This document shows positions 39,119 through 47,914 of a DNA stretch of 64,000 nucleotides, one piece after another. Both the position numbers and the translations under genes were made by a program. How positions within the stretch are numbered: the first letter of the stretch is position 1; each line of letters opens with the position of its first letter. This stretch comes from Paracoccus everestensis. Lineage in GTDB: Bacteria; Pseudomonadota; Alphaproteobacteria; Rhodobacterales; Rhodobacteraceae. Under the pieces are notes generated by a model that ran no database searches, was not told the origin of the DNA, and saw only the letters and a list, made by a program, of their open reading frames with translations. Where the stretch lies: NCBI RefSeq assembly GCF_021491915.1, contig NZ_CP090836.1, forward strand, positions 1,288,501 through 1,352,500. Reading direction: 5' to 3'.

Positions 39119-40762
39119 ATGGTATCCATCGCCATGTCCGGAACGACCACGCCACTGCCCAATGATCCTGCCGCCTTGAAGGCGATCATTGCTGCGTTGC
39201 AGGCAGAAAATCAGAAGATGTCGGCCAGCTTGCGCGCGCATGATCTGCTGGTTCAGGCGCTGCGCGTTCGGATTGCCAAATTGCAGAAGCAGAAGTTCGG
39301 AGCCAGTTCGGAAAAGATCGAACGCGAGATCGAGCAACTGGAGCTGGCGCTGGAAGACCTGCAGCTGGCCCTGGCCGAGGCGAATGACCCGTCGCCCGCT
39401 GCCGAGAAGGGGCCCGACACGGAAGCACAGGCTCCGGAGCCGGCTGAACCTCAGGAAACCAACCGCCGCCGCCCGAAAGTCTCGAAGGACACGCCGCGCG
39501 AACGTCGCGAATATGACCCTGGCAAGAATTGCCCCGATTGCGGCGGCGATCTGCGGGTGATCGGTGAGGATGTCAGCGAATTGATCGACATGATCGCCGC
39601 GCAGTTGAAGGTTATCGAGATCGCGCGCATCAAGAAGTCCTGCCGACGCTGTGAGAAGATCGTCCAGGCCCCGGCACCCAGCCGGCCGATCCCGCGGAGC
39701 ATGGCGGGACCGAACCTGCTCGCCTATGTCCTGGTCTCGAAGTTCGACGATCATGTGCCGCTCTACAGGCAGAACGAGATCTTTGCCCGGATGGGCGCCG
39801 ATATCTCCGATACGACGCTTGTGGACTGGTGCGGCGGGGCGATGAAAGCTCTGGCGCCGCTGATCGAAAAGATCGAGGCCGAGATCATGGCCAGCGATCT
39901 GCTCCATGCCGATGACACGCCCATCCGCGTGCTTGATCGCAGCAAGAGCGACAAAGGGCTCGGCAAGGGCGTCAGGAAGGGCCGGATCTGGGCTTATGTT
40001 CGCGATCAGCGCCCTTGGGCAGGCAAGGCCCCGCCCGGCGCGGTCTATCAGTTCGCCCCGGACTGGAAGGAAAACCATGTCCTCGGCCATCTGGGCCAGG
40101 CCGGCGGCATTCTTCAAGCCGATGGCTACAAGGGCTATGCCAAGCTTTATGCCACCGATCTGGAGGGCAAGAGCCAGTTCCGCGAGGCCGCCTGCTGGGC
40201 ACATCTGCGCCGTGACTTCCATGATGTCTGGGCTGCGACAAAATCCGAAATCGCGTGTGAGGCACTCGACCGGATCGGCAAGTTCTACGACATCGAGCGC
40301 GCCACCAGCGGCAAGCCCGCCGAGTTGCGGCTGGCCCTGCGACAGAAGGATACCAGGCCGAAGGTCGACGCCTTCCGGGACTGGGCCGAAAAGCAGCTGA
40401 CGCGCATCCCCGGAAAAAGCGATCTGGCCAAGGCCTTCCGCTATGGGCTGAGCCGCTGGTCTGCCCTCACGCTGTTCCTCGAGGACGGGCGCGTGGCCAT
40501 CGACAACAATGCGGCCGAGCGTGCCCTGAGGCCAATTGGTGTCGGCAGACGGAACTGGCTATTCGCGGGCTCGGACGCGGGCGGCGAAACGCTTGCTCGC
40601 GCCCTGACGGTCATCGAAACGGCAAAGATGAACGGGCTCGATCCGCAGGCCTATCTTGCCGATGTCCTGGACCGCATCCACGATCACATGAACACCCGTC
40701 TCGGCGAATTGCTGCCCTGGAACTGGACGCCAATGGGCACAGTCAAGACCGAGGCCGCGTAA
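39119..40762 (+). CDS. tnpC: IS66 transposase TnpC (copy 2)
   Basis: The 547-aa protein matches copy 1 by inspection, including CPDCGGDLRVIGE, LLHADDTPIRVLD and DNNAAERALRPIG. Three silent base differences lie near 40612-40618. The AGGAGG ribosome-binding site is only 2 nt from this ATG, so the ATG 15 bp further on is an alternative start. Confidence 0.92.
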   Translation: MVSIAMSGTTTPLPNDPAALKAIIAALQAENQKMSASLRAHDLLVQALRVRIAKLQKQKFGASSEKIEREIEQLELALEDLQLALAEANDPSPAAEKGPDTEAQAPEPAEPQETNRRRPKVSKDTPRERREYDPGKNCPDCGGDLRVIGEDVSELIDMIAAQLKVIEIARIKKSCRRCEKIVQAPAPSRPIPRSMAGPNLLAYVLVSKFDDHVPLYRQNEIFARMGADISDTTLVDWCGGAMKALAPLIEKIEAEIMASDLLHADDTPIRVLDRSKSDKGLGKGVRKGRIWAYVRDQRPWAGKAPPGAVYQFAPDWKENHVLGHLGQAGGILQADGYKGYAKLYATDLEGKSQFREAACWAHLRRDFHDVWAATKSEIACEALDRIGKFYDIERATSGKPAELRLALRQKDTRPKVDAFRDWAEKQLTRIPGKSDLAKAFRYGLSRWSALTLFLEDGRVAIDNNAAERALRPIGVGRRNWLFAGSDAGGETLARALTVIETAKMNGLDPQAYLADVLDRIHDHMNTRLGELLPWNWTPMGTVKTEAA

Positions 40763-40976
40763 ACAGCGCCCGGAAGAGTTCTTCGGACTGCCGCAGGCCC
40801 TCATCGGTCAGGACAACCGACTTTGCCTTGTTGACCGGATCGGCGATCAGGCCCCTGGCATGCAACCGCTCCAGGACGTCCCAGTCAAAGCCTTTCCACG
40901 CGCGCCGCACGTCATGCAGCGTCAACCACAGCAGCGCCAGAACAGCCTCGTCGATCTTGTCCCGATCAATCTCCAT
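40743..40976 (-). CDS. DUF6429-type protein carried by IS66 (copy 2)
   Basis: Same 77-aa protein as at 25503, with Val instead of Glu at residue 23. It is antisense to tnpC and overlaps its end by 20 bp. About 75 bp of non-coding IS66 terminus lie between its start and the inverted repeat. Confidence 0.7.
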   Translation of the reverse strand: MEIDRDKIDEAVLALLWLTLHDVRRAWKGFDWDVLERLHARGLIADPVNKAKSVVLTDEGLRQSEELFRALFTRPRS

Positions 40977-41069
40977 GGACTGAGCCTACCACGGAGAGCC
41001 GTAGCGCGAGACACAACATCATCAACACTTGTCAATGAAAAATGGCCGCGGTGCAAACCGGGTGGTTAC

Positions 41070-41648
41070 GAGAAACAAGGTATGAAAGAAGTTCTACCTG
41101 ACATCGTTATGCCGACCGAGGCTGCAATCGCCAGACTGTCAGCCCGAGCCCCCGGCACGCTGACCTACTTTCCGGGGTTTCTCGATGCTACGGGCGGACG
41201 GGTCACGGAAATGGCTCGTCTGAAAAGGACGGACATCTCCGGAATGGAGAATCCCACTCAGGGAAATGTCTTCGCCACATTAAGAAACACCAAGGGCGGA
41301 AAGGTTAGGACAATCGAACTCACCCAAAAGGCGATCGACATCCTGCTGCAAATTCCACTGTCGAATGCCTCGGAATATATTTTCTGGAACGTGAGCGATC
41401 ATGGTTACTACAAAGATCCATCAAGCCTGTTCTGGGAGTACGGTCAGGAAACCGGGTTCGGCGCGCGCATGCACGATCTGCGTCACAAGTTTGCACTCGA
41501 ACGGCTGCGCGACGGTTGGTCCGTTTACAAAGTTCAGAGATACATTGGGCACGGATCTGTCCTCACCACGGAACGTTATTACTTCCGATACCTGTCTCAA
41601 CAGCAGCAAGAGCGCGCGCGCTCTGATGGAGATAATGGCTTCAGGTAA
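41070..41648 (+). pseudogene. Tyrosine integrase, 3' fragment (catalytic domain)
   Basis: Open from the IS66 end, reading EKQGMKEVLPDIVMPTEAAI onward. It has the tyrosine-recombinase residues: Arg in TGGRVTEMARLKRTDI, Lys in NTKGGKVRTIEL, HDLRH, the GHGS motif and the nucleophile Tyr in TTERYYFRY. It begins with GAGAAACA, the octamer that ends the N-terminal piece at 28235. A strong terminator follows at 41673 and tRNA-Ser lies 241 bp downstream, the usual attachment target of such integrases. Confidence 0.9.
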
Positions 41649-41672
41649 GATTTGAACCGAGCCACATCGCCG

Positions 41673-41704
41673 AGGGGATCCTGCGTCAGCAGGGTCCCCT
41701 TTTT
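41673..41704 (+). terminator. Rho-independent terminator after the integrase
   Basis: AGGGGATCCTGC and GCAGGGTCCCCT pair over 12 bp (one U-G) around a GTCA loop, followed by TTTTT. It is 25 bp after the integrase stop. Confidence 0.9.
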
Positions 41705-41791
41705 GCTATGTGTCGATCAGGACCGGAACGGGCAATTGGGGCATAGATGACGCTCAGAGAGCATAACCAGCACGTCCCGAAGGCTCGAAAG

Positions 41792-41808
41792 GTGTCATAG
41801 TATGACAC
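41792..41808. promoter_or_regulatory. Perfect palindrome GTGTCATA-g-TATGACAC
   Basis: A 17-bp inverted repeat with 8-bp arms lies between the integrase terminator and tRNA-Ser in AT-rich DNA. It has operator-like symmetry, or could be an integrase or Xis binding site near the attachment site. The spacing (82 bp from the tRNA 3' end) fits an arm-type site, but this is a guess. Confidence 0.4.
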
Positions 41809-41889
41809 TTTATAGGTCAGAGCGCATAATCTTTCATCATACGTAGCGCGCTCGAAAATCGTAATTTTACAAGTTTTTCAAATATTTAA

Positions 41890-41979
41890 TGGCGGAGCAG
41901 GTGGGATTCGAACCCACGGGACCATCACTGGCCCGGCGGTTTTCAAGACCGCTGCCTTAGACCACTCGGCCACTGCTCC
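41890..41979 (-). tRNA. serT: tRNA-Ser (anticodon UGA)
   Basis: The 90-nt gene has acceptor stem GGAGCAG / CTGCTCC, discriminator G, encoded CCA, anticodon stem-loop GCGGT-CTTGAAA-ACCGC (anticodon TGA), a long variable arm typical of serine tRNA, and T-loop GGTTCGAATCC. Its 3' end faces the integrase remnant, so it is the likely attachment site of the island. No second copy of the 3' end was seen in the window. Confidence 0.95.
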
Positions 41980-42025
41980 GTGGGCTTCGGTAAACCCTGG
42001 CAAAGAGATTGCCAAGGTCCAACTG

Positions 42026-43828
42026 TCAGACCACCACGCCCGCGCCCTCGGTGGCGGGACCAGCGACGGCGCGGAAGGCTGCGAACAGTTCCCGGCCCAT
42101 GCCCTGACTGCTGGGGACGGGATCATGAACGGCCGCAAGGCGGGATTCGAAATCCGGGGCCAGGCAGTCGATGGTGCCGCCGACCGCATCAAGGCGGATC
42201 ATGTCTCCGTCCTGGACGCGGGAAAGAGGGCCGCCCACCGACGCTTCGGGAGAGATGTGGATGGCGGCGGGCACCTTGCCCGAGGCGCCCGACATCCGGC
42301 CATCGGTCAGCAGCGCGATCTTGAACCCGCGATCCTGAAGGACGGCCAGGATCGGGGTCAGCGAATGCAGTTCGGGCATTCCGTTGGCACGCGGACCCTG
42401 GAAGCGGACGACCACCACGGTGTCTTCCGTGAACTCGCCTGCCTTGAAGGCGGCCTTTACCTGTTCCTGGTCGCTGAAGACACGGGCCCGGGCCTCGATG
42501 ACGTGGCGTTCGGGGGCCACGGCACTGATCTTGATTACGCCCCGGCCCAGGTTGCCCCCCAACTGCTTCAACCCGCCGGTCTTAGCAAACGGGTCGTGGG
42601 CAGGGCGCAGGATCTTGTCGTTCAACGTATCGCGCGCGCCTGCCTCCCACCGGATTGCGTCCCCGTCCAGGCGGGGTTCGGTCGTATAGCCGTCCAGGCC
42701 GGTGCCGTGGATCGTCTTGACATCTTCGTGCAGCAGGCCCGCGTCCAGCAACTGCCCGATCATGTAGCCGATGCCCCCTGCCGCGTGGAAATGGTTCACG
42801 TCGGCCAGGCCGTTGGGGTAAACGCGCGCCATCAGCGGCACGGTTTCGGAAATGTCGTTGAAATCCCCGATGTCGATCAGGATGCCGGCGGCCTTGGCCA
42901 TGGCGGGGATGTGCATGACAAGGTTGGTCGATCCGCCCGTCGCCATCAGGCCCACGATGCCGTTCACGAAGGCCTTTTCGTCCAGCACCTCGCCCGCGGG
43001 AAGGAAGTCGTTGCCCAGCCGCGTGATTGCGGCGGCACGCTGGACGCCCGCCACTGTCAGGGCGTCGCGCAGGGGTGTGTTGGGATTCACGAAGCTGGAT
43101 CCGGGCAGGTGCAGGCCCATGAATTCCATCAGCATCTGATTGCTGTTCGCCGTGCCGTAAAAGGTGCAGGTGCCGGGGGAATGATAGGACGCCATTTCCG
43201 CCGCCATCAGGGCGTCACGGCCGACCTCGCCCGCTGCGAATTGCTGGCGGACGCGGGATTTCTCGTCGTTGGGCAGGCCCGAGGGCATGGGACCGGCAGG
43301 CAGGAACACCGCCGGGATGTGCCCAAAGGTTGCGGCGGCCATGACCAGGCCCGGCACGATCTTGTCGCAAACGCCCAGGTACAGTGCCGCGTCAAAGCAA
43401 TCGTGCGACAGCGCCACGCCTGCCGACAAGGCGATCACGTCGCGAGAGAACAGCGACAGTTCCATCCCCGCACGGCCTTGCGTCACGCCGTCGCACATGG
43501 CGGGCACGCCGCCCGCGACCTGCACGGTCGCGCCCGCCGCATTGCCCGCGCGGCGGATCAGGTCCGGGTAACGCTCGTAAGGCTGATGGGCCGACAGCAT
43601 ATCATTATAGGCGGTGACAATGCCGATATTCGGCTTGCGCGTCAGGGCCAGGTCGTCCTTGTCAGGCATTGCGGCATAGGCGTGGGCCTGGTTGCCGCAG
43701 GACAGATGGGCGCGGCGCGGGCCTTCCTCGGCCGCCCGGGCGATCTTTGTCAGGTATGCGTCGCGCGTGTTCCGGGACCGGGCGCGGATCCTGTCGGTGA
43801 CGCGGTCGATTGTGGCGTGCAGGGTCAT
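42026..43828 (-). CDS. edd: Phosphogluconate dehydratase (Entner-Doudoroff)
   Basis: Edd converts 6-phosphogluconate to KDPG. The 600-aa protein belongs to the IlvD/Edd family with Fe-S ligand regions ([49 protein letters not shown]). The C-terminal [20 protein letters not shown] is also typical. Start ATG follows AAGGAG; eight in-frame upstream codons are not used. An operator-like palindrome lies 33 bp upstream and is shared with zwf. The partner aldolase eda is not in the window. Confidence 0.96.
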   Translation of the reverse strand: MTLHATIDRVTDRIRARSRNTRDAYLTKIARAAEEGPRRAHLSCGNQAHAYAAMPDKDDLALTRKPNIGIVTAYNDMLSAHQPYERYPDLIRRAGNAAGATVQVAGGVPAMCDGVTQGRAGMELSLFSRDVIALSAGVALSHDCFDAALYLGVCDKIVPGLVMAAATFGHIPAVFLPAGPMPSGLPNDEKSRVRQQFAAGEVGRDALMAAEMASYHSPGTCTFYGTANSNQMLMEFMGLHLPGSSFVNPNTPLRDALTVAGVQRAAAITRLGNDFLPAGEVLDEKAFVNGIVGLMATGGSTNLVMHIPAMAKAAGILIDIGDFNDISETVPLMARVYPNGLADVNHFHAAGGIGYMIGQLLDAGLLHEDVKTIHGTGLDGYTTEPRLDGDAIRWEAGARDTLNDKILRPAHDPFAKTGGLKQLGGNLGRGVIKISAVAPERHVIEARARVFSDQEQVKAAFKAGEFTEDTVVVVRFQGPRANGMPELHSLTPILAVLQDRGFKIALLTDGRMSGASGKVPAAIHISPEASVGGPLSRVQDGDMIRLDAVGGTIDCLAPDFESRLAAVHDPVPSSQGMGRELFAAFRAVAGPATEGAGVVV

Positions 43829-43860
43829 GGCTGGCTCCTTCTTGCGCGGCAATATACGTT

Positions 43861-43872
43861 GTTAGCGATAAC
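43861..43872. promoter_or_regulatory. Operator-like palindrome upstream of edd
   Basis: GTTAGCGATAAC is a 12-bp near-palindrome with central CG, as in LacI-family sites. The complement of the zwf-upstream site reads GTTAGCGTTAAC, differing at one base. It lies 33 bp from the edd start codon, consistent with repression. Confidence 0.55.
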
Positions 43873-43972
43873 GGATCAACGGGGCTTGTCGCAGGCATGG
43901 CATTGACCCAGCGACGGCCTTGTGCCGGGCGGGTCGCCATGCCAGATCCGGGGCACGAAAAGGATGAACCCG

Positions 43973-45166
43973 ATGACCGATCTGCCCGTGCTGCGCCTGC
44001 GCCCGAAATCCAAGCCCCAGGCGATCCGCCACGGATTTCCCTGGGTCTTCGCCGACGAATCCGTGCTGGACCGCCGCAGCCGCGCGATCCCGCCGGGCGG
44101 TTTTGCGGTGCTGGAAGATGCCGAGCGCAAGCCCTTGGGACTGGTGACGGTCAACCCCAACAGCAAGATCGTGGGCCGGGTGATGGACCCCGACCCCGAG
44201 GCCGTGATCGACACCGAATGGTTGGCCGCGAAGTTGACGCGCGCCTTGCAGTTGCGGGAACGGCTGTATGACGCACCCTTCTATCGCCTCGTCCATGCCG
44301 AGGCCGACGGGCTGCCCGGCCTGGTAATCGACCGGTTCGGCGATGCGGCGGTGATCCAGCCGAACGCAGCCTGGGCGGACCGGATGGCGGATGACCTGGC
44401 GGATGCGCTGATCCGGGTGACGGGCGTGTCCACCGTGATCCTGAACGGGCAGGGCCGCGCGCGTGGGCTGGAAGGCCTGGACGAACGGATGGAGGTTCTG
44501 CGCGGGCAGGCGCCCACGGAACCCGTGGCCGTTCCGATGAACGGTGCCACCTATCTGGCCGATCTGATGGGTGGGCAGAAGACCGGGCTGTTCTTCGACC
44601 AGCGGCCGAACCAGGCTTTTGCGCAGCGGCTGTCCAAGGATGCGGCGGTGCTGGACGTGTTCAGCCATGTGGGCGGCTTCGGCCTTGCCGCCCTGGCGGC
44701 GGGCGCGGCCCATGCGACCTGCGTCGATGGCAGTGCCGCGGCCCTTGATCTGGCAAAAGGCGGGGCAGGGCGCATGGGCGCGGCGGACCGTCTGGAAACC
44801 GTCCAGTCCGATGCCTTCAAGGCCATGGAGAAGATGGCCGAGGAAGGCCGCCGGTTCGACCTGGTGGTTTGCGACCCGCCTGCCTTTGCGCCTGCCAAGC
44901 CTGCATTGGACGCAGGCCTGCGTGCCTATGAACGGGTGGCAAAGCTGGCCGCGCCCCTGGTCGCGCCTGGGGGCTATCTGGTTTTGTGCAGTTGCTCGCA
45001 CGCGGCCGACCTGACGGCGTTCCGCAATGTCAGCGCGCGGGGCATCGGGCGCGGCGGGCGGCGTGGGGTGCTGATCCATACGGGCCAGGCTGGGCCCGAT
45101 CATCCGACGCTGCCTCAGCTTGCAGAAACCGGCTATCTCAAGGCGCTGTTCTTTCGGCTGGATTGA
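43973..45166 (+). CDS. RlmI/RlmK-type SAM-dependent rRNA cytosine methyltransferase
   Basis: The 397-aa protein has an N-terminal PUA-like domain (LRLRPKSKPQAIRHGFPWVF), a connecting EEHEAD-like domain (FYRLVHAEADGLPGLVIDRF) and a C-terminal Rossmann methyltransferase with VLDVFSHVGGFGLAALAAGA for SAM and the catalytic-region VVCDPPAFAP and CSCSHAAD. Such enzymes methylate 23S rRNA cytosines; the exact position is not predictable here. ATG 43973 is preferred over 43964, which touches the AAGG site. It is divergent from edd and its stop overlaps the next start. Confidence 0.88.
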   Translation: MTDLPVLRLRPKSKPQAIRHGFPWVFADESVLDRRSRAIPPGGFAVLEDAERKPLGLVTVNPNSKIVGRVMDPDPEAVIDTEWLAAKLTRALQLRERLYDAPFYRLVHAEADGLPGLVIDRFGDAAVIQPNAAWADRMADDLADALIRVTGVSTVILNGQGRARGLEGLDERMEVLRGQAPTEPVAVPMNGATYLADLMGGQKTGLFFDQRPNQAFAQRLSKDAAVLDVFSHVGGFGLAALAAGAAHATCVDGSAAALDLAKGGAGRMGAADRLETVQSDAFKAMEKMAEEGRRFDLVVCDPPAFAPAKPALDAGLRAYERVAKLAAPLVAPGGYLVLCSCSHAADLTAFRNVSARGIGRGGRRGVLIHTGQAGPDHPTLPQLAETGYLKALFFRLD

Positions 45167-45705
45167 TGCGCGCGGTTCTTGACGCCAATGTCCTGTTCCC
45201 GACGATCCTGCGGGAAATCCTGACCGATCTGGCGGGGGCGGGGCTTTACGCTCCCCTGTGGTCGGCCCGGATCCTGGCCGAATGGCGTCATGCGGCGGCC
45301 CGGCTGGGCGCCGATCAGGACGCCGTCGCAGGGGCGGAGATTGCATTGCTGCGCATCAGGTTTCCGCAGGCAGAACTGCCGGACGACGGTTGCCAGGCCA
45401 TCGACCGTGATTTCCCCGATCCGGCCGACCGCCATGTGGCGGAAACAGCCCTGGCAGGGGACGCGTCGCTGATCGTCACGGCCAACCTGCGCGATTTTCC
45501 CCAACACCTGATGACGGGGCTGGGGCTGCGTGCGATTCATCCCGACGCCTTTCTGCTGGATTTGTTCGCCGCCGATCCTGCGGCAGTCGCGGCGGCTGTT
45601 CAGGCAGCGCGCGACAAGGCTGCGGCCATGGGCGGCAACATGACGGTAGGGGATATGCTGAAACGCAGCCGCTTGCCGCGCTTGGCCAAAGCCGTGAAAG
45701 GTTGA
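45166..45705 (+). CDS. PIN-domain protein without adjacent antitoxin
   Basis: The 179-aa product starts MRAVLDANVLFPTILREILT, with the first catalytic Asp in LDANVL, a conserved Glu in SARILAEWRHA and the late acidic pair around DPADRHVAETA, then LIVTANLRDFP. These fit a PIN-type RNase. The C-terminal 60 residues (Ala-rich helix) extend beyond a simple VapC (about 130 aa). It overlaps the methyltransferase stop by one base, so it is cotranscribed with it, and no antitoxin gene is next to it. It may be a housekeeping RNase instead of a toxin. Confidence 0.78.
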   Translation: MRAVLDANVLFPTILREILTDLAGAGLYAPLWSARILAEWRHAAARLGADQDAVAGAEIALLRIRFPQAELPDDGCQAIDRDFPDPADRHVAETALAGDASLIVTANLRDFPQHLMTGLGLRAIHPDAFLLDLFAADPAAVAAAVQAARDKAAAMGGNMTVGDMLKRSRLPRLAKAVKG

Positions 45706-45716
45706 ACCGAGTTGCT

Positions 45717-45728
45717 GTTAACGCTAAC
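45717..45728. promoter_or_regulatory. Operator-like palindrome upstream of zwf
   Basis: GTTAACGCTAAC, extended to TGTTA-acgc-TAACA, lies 38 bp before the zwf start. It is the near-exact complement of the edd-upstream site, suggesting one LacI-type regulator for the Entner-Doudoroff genes. Confidence 0.55.
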
Positions 45729-45765
45729 AAGAGATATGGCGATCCCTGCCCGCAAGGAGGAAAGC

Positions 45766-47217
45766 ATGGTCTCTCGTGTCATTCCGGTCGATGACTTCGA
45801 TCTGGTGATCTTTGGTGCCACAGGCGATCTGGCGCAACGCAAGATCCTGCCTGGATTGTTCCGGCGCTTTGTCGCAGGGCAGATACCGGAAACCTCGCGC
45901 ATCATCGGGGCGGCACGGACGGACCAGGACGACGACGCCTTCCGGGCCGAGGCCGCCAAAGCCATCGTGGAATTCGGCCGCATTCGTCAGGATGATCCAC
46001 GCCTTGCGCAATTCCTGAACCTGCTGGGCTATACCTCCATCGACGCCAGGGGCGATGGGGGCTGGGTCGATCTGAAATCGCGGATGCGGCCCGGCGCGGT
46101 TCATGCCTTTTACTTCTCGGTCGCGCCGTCGCTGTTTGGCGATATCGCCAGCCGCCTTGCCAGCCATGGCATCGCGGACCAGGATAGCCGCATCGTGGTT
46201 GAAAAGCCCTTTGGCCGTGATCTGGAAACCGCCCGCGCGCTGAACGCCACGCTGGCCTGCCATTTCCGGGAAGAACAAATCTATCGCATCGACCATTACC
46301 TGGGCAAGGAAACCGTCCAGAACCTGATGGCGGTGCGGTTCGCCAATATCCTGTTCGAGCCGTTGTGGAACTCGCAATACGTCGATCACGTGCAGATCAC
46401 CGTGGCCGAAACGGTGGGCGTGGCCGGGCGCGGCAGCTATTACGACAAGTCCGGGGCGATCCGGGACATGGTTCAGAACCACATGATGCAGCTTCTGTGC
46501 CTCATCGCGATGGAGCCACCCTATCACTTCGACCCCAACGCCGTGCGCGATGAAAAGCTCAAGGTGATCCGCGCCCTGCAACCCGTCGAACTGGCTGACA
46601 TCGTGCGCGGGCAGTACCAGGCGGACAGCAAGTCCACCGGCTATCTGGAGGATTCGGAAAACCCGGATTCCCGGACCGAAAGCTATGTGGCGATGAAGGT
46701 CTGCATCTCGAACTGGCGGTGGCAGGGCACGCCCTTCTATCTGCGCACCGGCAAGAAGCTGCGCGCCCGCACCAGCGAGATCGCCATCGTCTTCCGCGAG
46801 CCGCCCCATTCGATCTTTGACGACAGCGGCGCCCCCAAGGCCAACGAGCTTGTCATTCGCCTGCAACCGAACGAGGGTATGAACCTCAAGGTGATGATCA
46901 AGGAACCGGGGCCGGGCGGGATGCGGCTGGTGCAGGTGCCGCTGGATATGTCTTTCGCGGATGCGCTTGGCACGGATGGCAGCGATATGCCCGATGCTTA
47001 CGAACGGCTGATCATGGACGTGATCCGGGGCAATCAGACCCTGTTCATGCGCGGGGACGAGGTCGAGGCCGCCTGGTCCTGGACCGATCCCATCATCGCC
47101 GCCTGGGAAGACGGCAAGCGGCGGCCCGAACCCTATGACGCGGGGTCGTCCGGTCCCGAAGAAGCGTTGCGCCTCATGCATCGCGACAATCGCCGATGGA
47201 GGGAGATTCGCGGATGA
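45766..47217 (+). CDS. zwf: Glucose-6-phosphate 1-dehydrogenase
   Basis: Zwf oxidises glucose 6-phosphate to 6-phosphogluconolactone. The 483-aa protein has the NADP-binding motif VIFGATGDLAQRK near the N-terminus and the active-site RIDHYLGKETVQN. Start ATG 45766 follows AAGGAGGAAAG; an in-frame ATG 18 codons earlier lies against the operator and is rejected. It overlaps pgl by ATGA and heads the zwf-pgl-pgi operon. Confidence 0.97.
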   Translation: MVSRVIPVDDFDLVIFGATGDLAQRKILPGLFRRFVAGQIPETSRIIGAARTDQDDDAFRAEAAKAIVEFGRIRQDDPRLAQFLNLLGYTSIDARGDGGWVDLKSRMRPGAVHAFYFSVAPSLFGDIASRLASHGIADQDSRIVVEKPFGRDLETARALNATLACHFREEQIYRIDHYLGKETVQNLMAVRFANILFEPLWNSQYVDHVQITVAETVGVAGRGSYYDKSGAIRDMVQNHMMQLLCLIAMEPPYHFDPNAVRDEKLKVIRALQPVELADIVRGQYQADSKSTGYLEDSENPDSRTESYVAMKVCISNWRWQGTPFYLRTGKKLRARTSEIAIVFREPPHSIFDDSGAPKANELVIRLQPNEGMNLKVMIKEPGPGGMRLVQVPLDMSFADALGTDGSDMPDAYERLIMDVIRGNQTLFMRGDEVEAAWSWTDPIIAAWEDGKRRPEPYDAGSSGPEEALRLMHRDNRRWREIRG

Positions 47218-47891
47218 GCATGGACTTCAAGGAATATCCTGACCGCGAGATGCTAGCCTTGTCGCTGGCAGACCAGATCGCCTCGCAACTGGCGCAGCAG
47301 CTGCGCACCGGGGATGTCGCCAGCCTGTGCGTGCCGGGCGGCACCTCTCCGACCCTGGTGTTCGAGACGCTGAGCGGGGCGGATATCGACTGGAGCCGGG
47401 TGACGGTTTTCCCTGGCGACGAACGTTGGGTCGATGGGGACCACAAGCGTTCGAACGGCCGCCTGCTTCGTCGCCACCTGCTGCGCGACCGCGCAGCCGT
47501 CGCGAAATACATCGACCTTTACACCGGCGACGCTACCCCGGACGAGGCTGCCGAGAGCTTGGCCGAGGCGATTCGGCCGCATCTGCCGATCACCGTGGTT
47601 CTTCTGGGAATGGGCAATGACATGCACACGGCCAGCCTGTTCCCCGGCGCGGACCGCCTGGCAGAAGGACTGGCTGCCAATTCCCCGCTGGTCCTGCCGA
47701 TCCGCGCCGAGGGCGCCGAGGAACCGCGCATCACCCTGACCCGGCCGGCCCTTGCCGATGCAATGAATGTCCATGTCCTGATCATGGGACCGGAAAAGCG
47801 CGAAGCCCTGGACCGCGCGCAAAAGCTGGACCCGCTCGAGGCGCCGATCCGGGCATTCCTGGACAACGCGACCGTTCACTGGGCCGAATAG
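47214..47891 (+). CDS. pgl: 6-phosphogluconolactonase
   Basis: Pgl hydrolyses the lactone made by Zwf. The 225-aa DevB-type enzyme shows [34 protein letters not shown] and [16 protein letters not shown], all conserved in the family. It overlaps zwf by 4 bp and precedes pgi by 23 bp. Confidence 0.95.
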   Translation: MSMDFKEYPDREMLALSLADQIASQLAQQLRTGDVASLCVPGGTSPTLVFETLSGADIDWSRVTVFPGDERWVDGDHKRSNGRLLRRHLLRDRAAVAKYIDLYTGDATPDEAAESLAEAIRPHLPITVVLLGMGNDMHTASLFPGADRLAEGLAANSPLVLPIRAEGAEEPRITLTRPALADAMNVHVLIMGPEKREALDRAQKLDPLEAPIRAFLDNATVHWAE

Positions 47892-47914
47892 GCCGCCCGA
47901 AGGAGCCTTTCCGA

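Larger units (their letters stand above)
36671..41069 (+). mobile_element. IS66-family element, copy 2 (5'-truncated and interrupted)
   Basis: Same element as 25410-28234 but in the opposite orientation. The tnpA-side end is missing (it starts 11 bp before the tnpA start, at the IS3 junction), and tnpB is split by an IS3-type insertion at 37246-38902. The right end is intact: GGTGCAAACCGGGTGGTTAC at 41050-41069, followed by GAGAAACA. That octamer is the target duplication also found, in complement, at copy 1's right end. Confidence 0.92.

Noticed and set aside
25410..41890. CRISPR array or restriction/defence operon in the island
   Set aside because: No spaced direct repeats and no cas, nuclease or methyltransferase motifs were found; repeats there are explained by insertion sequences.
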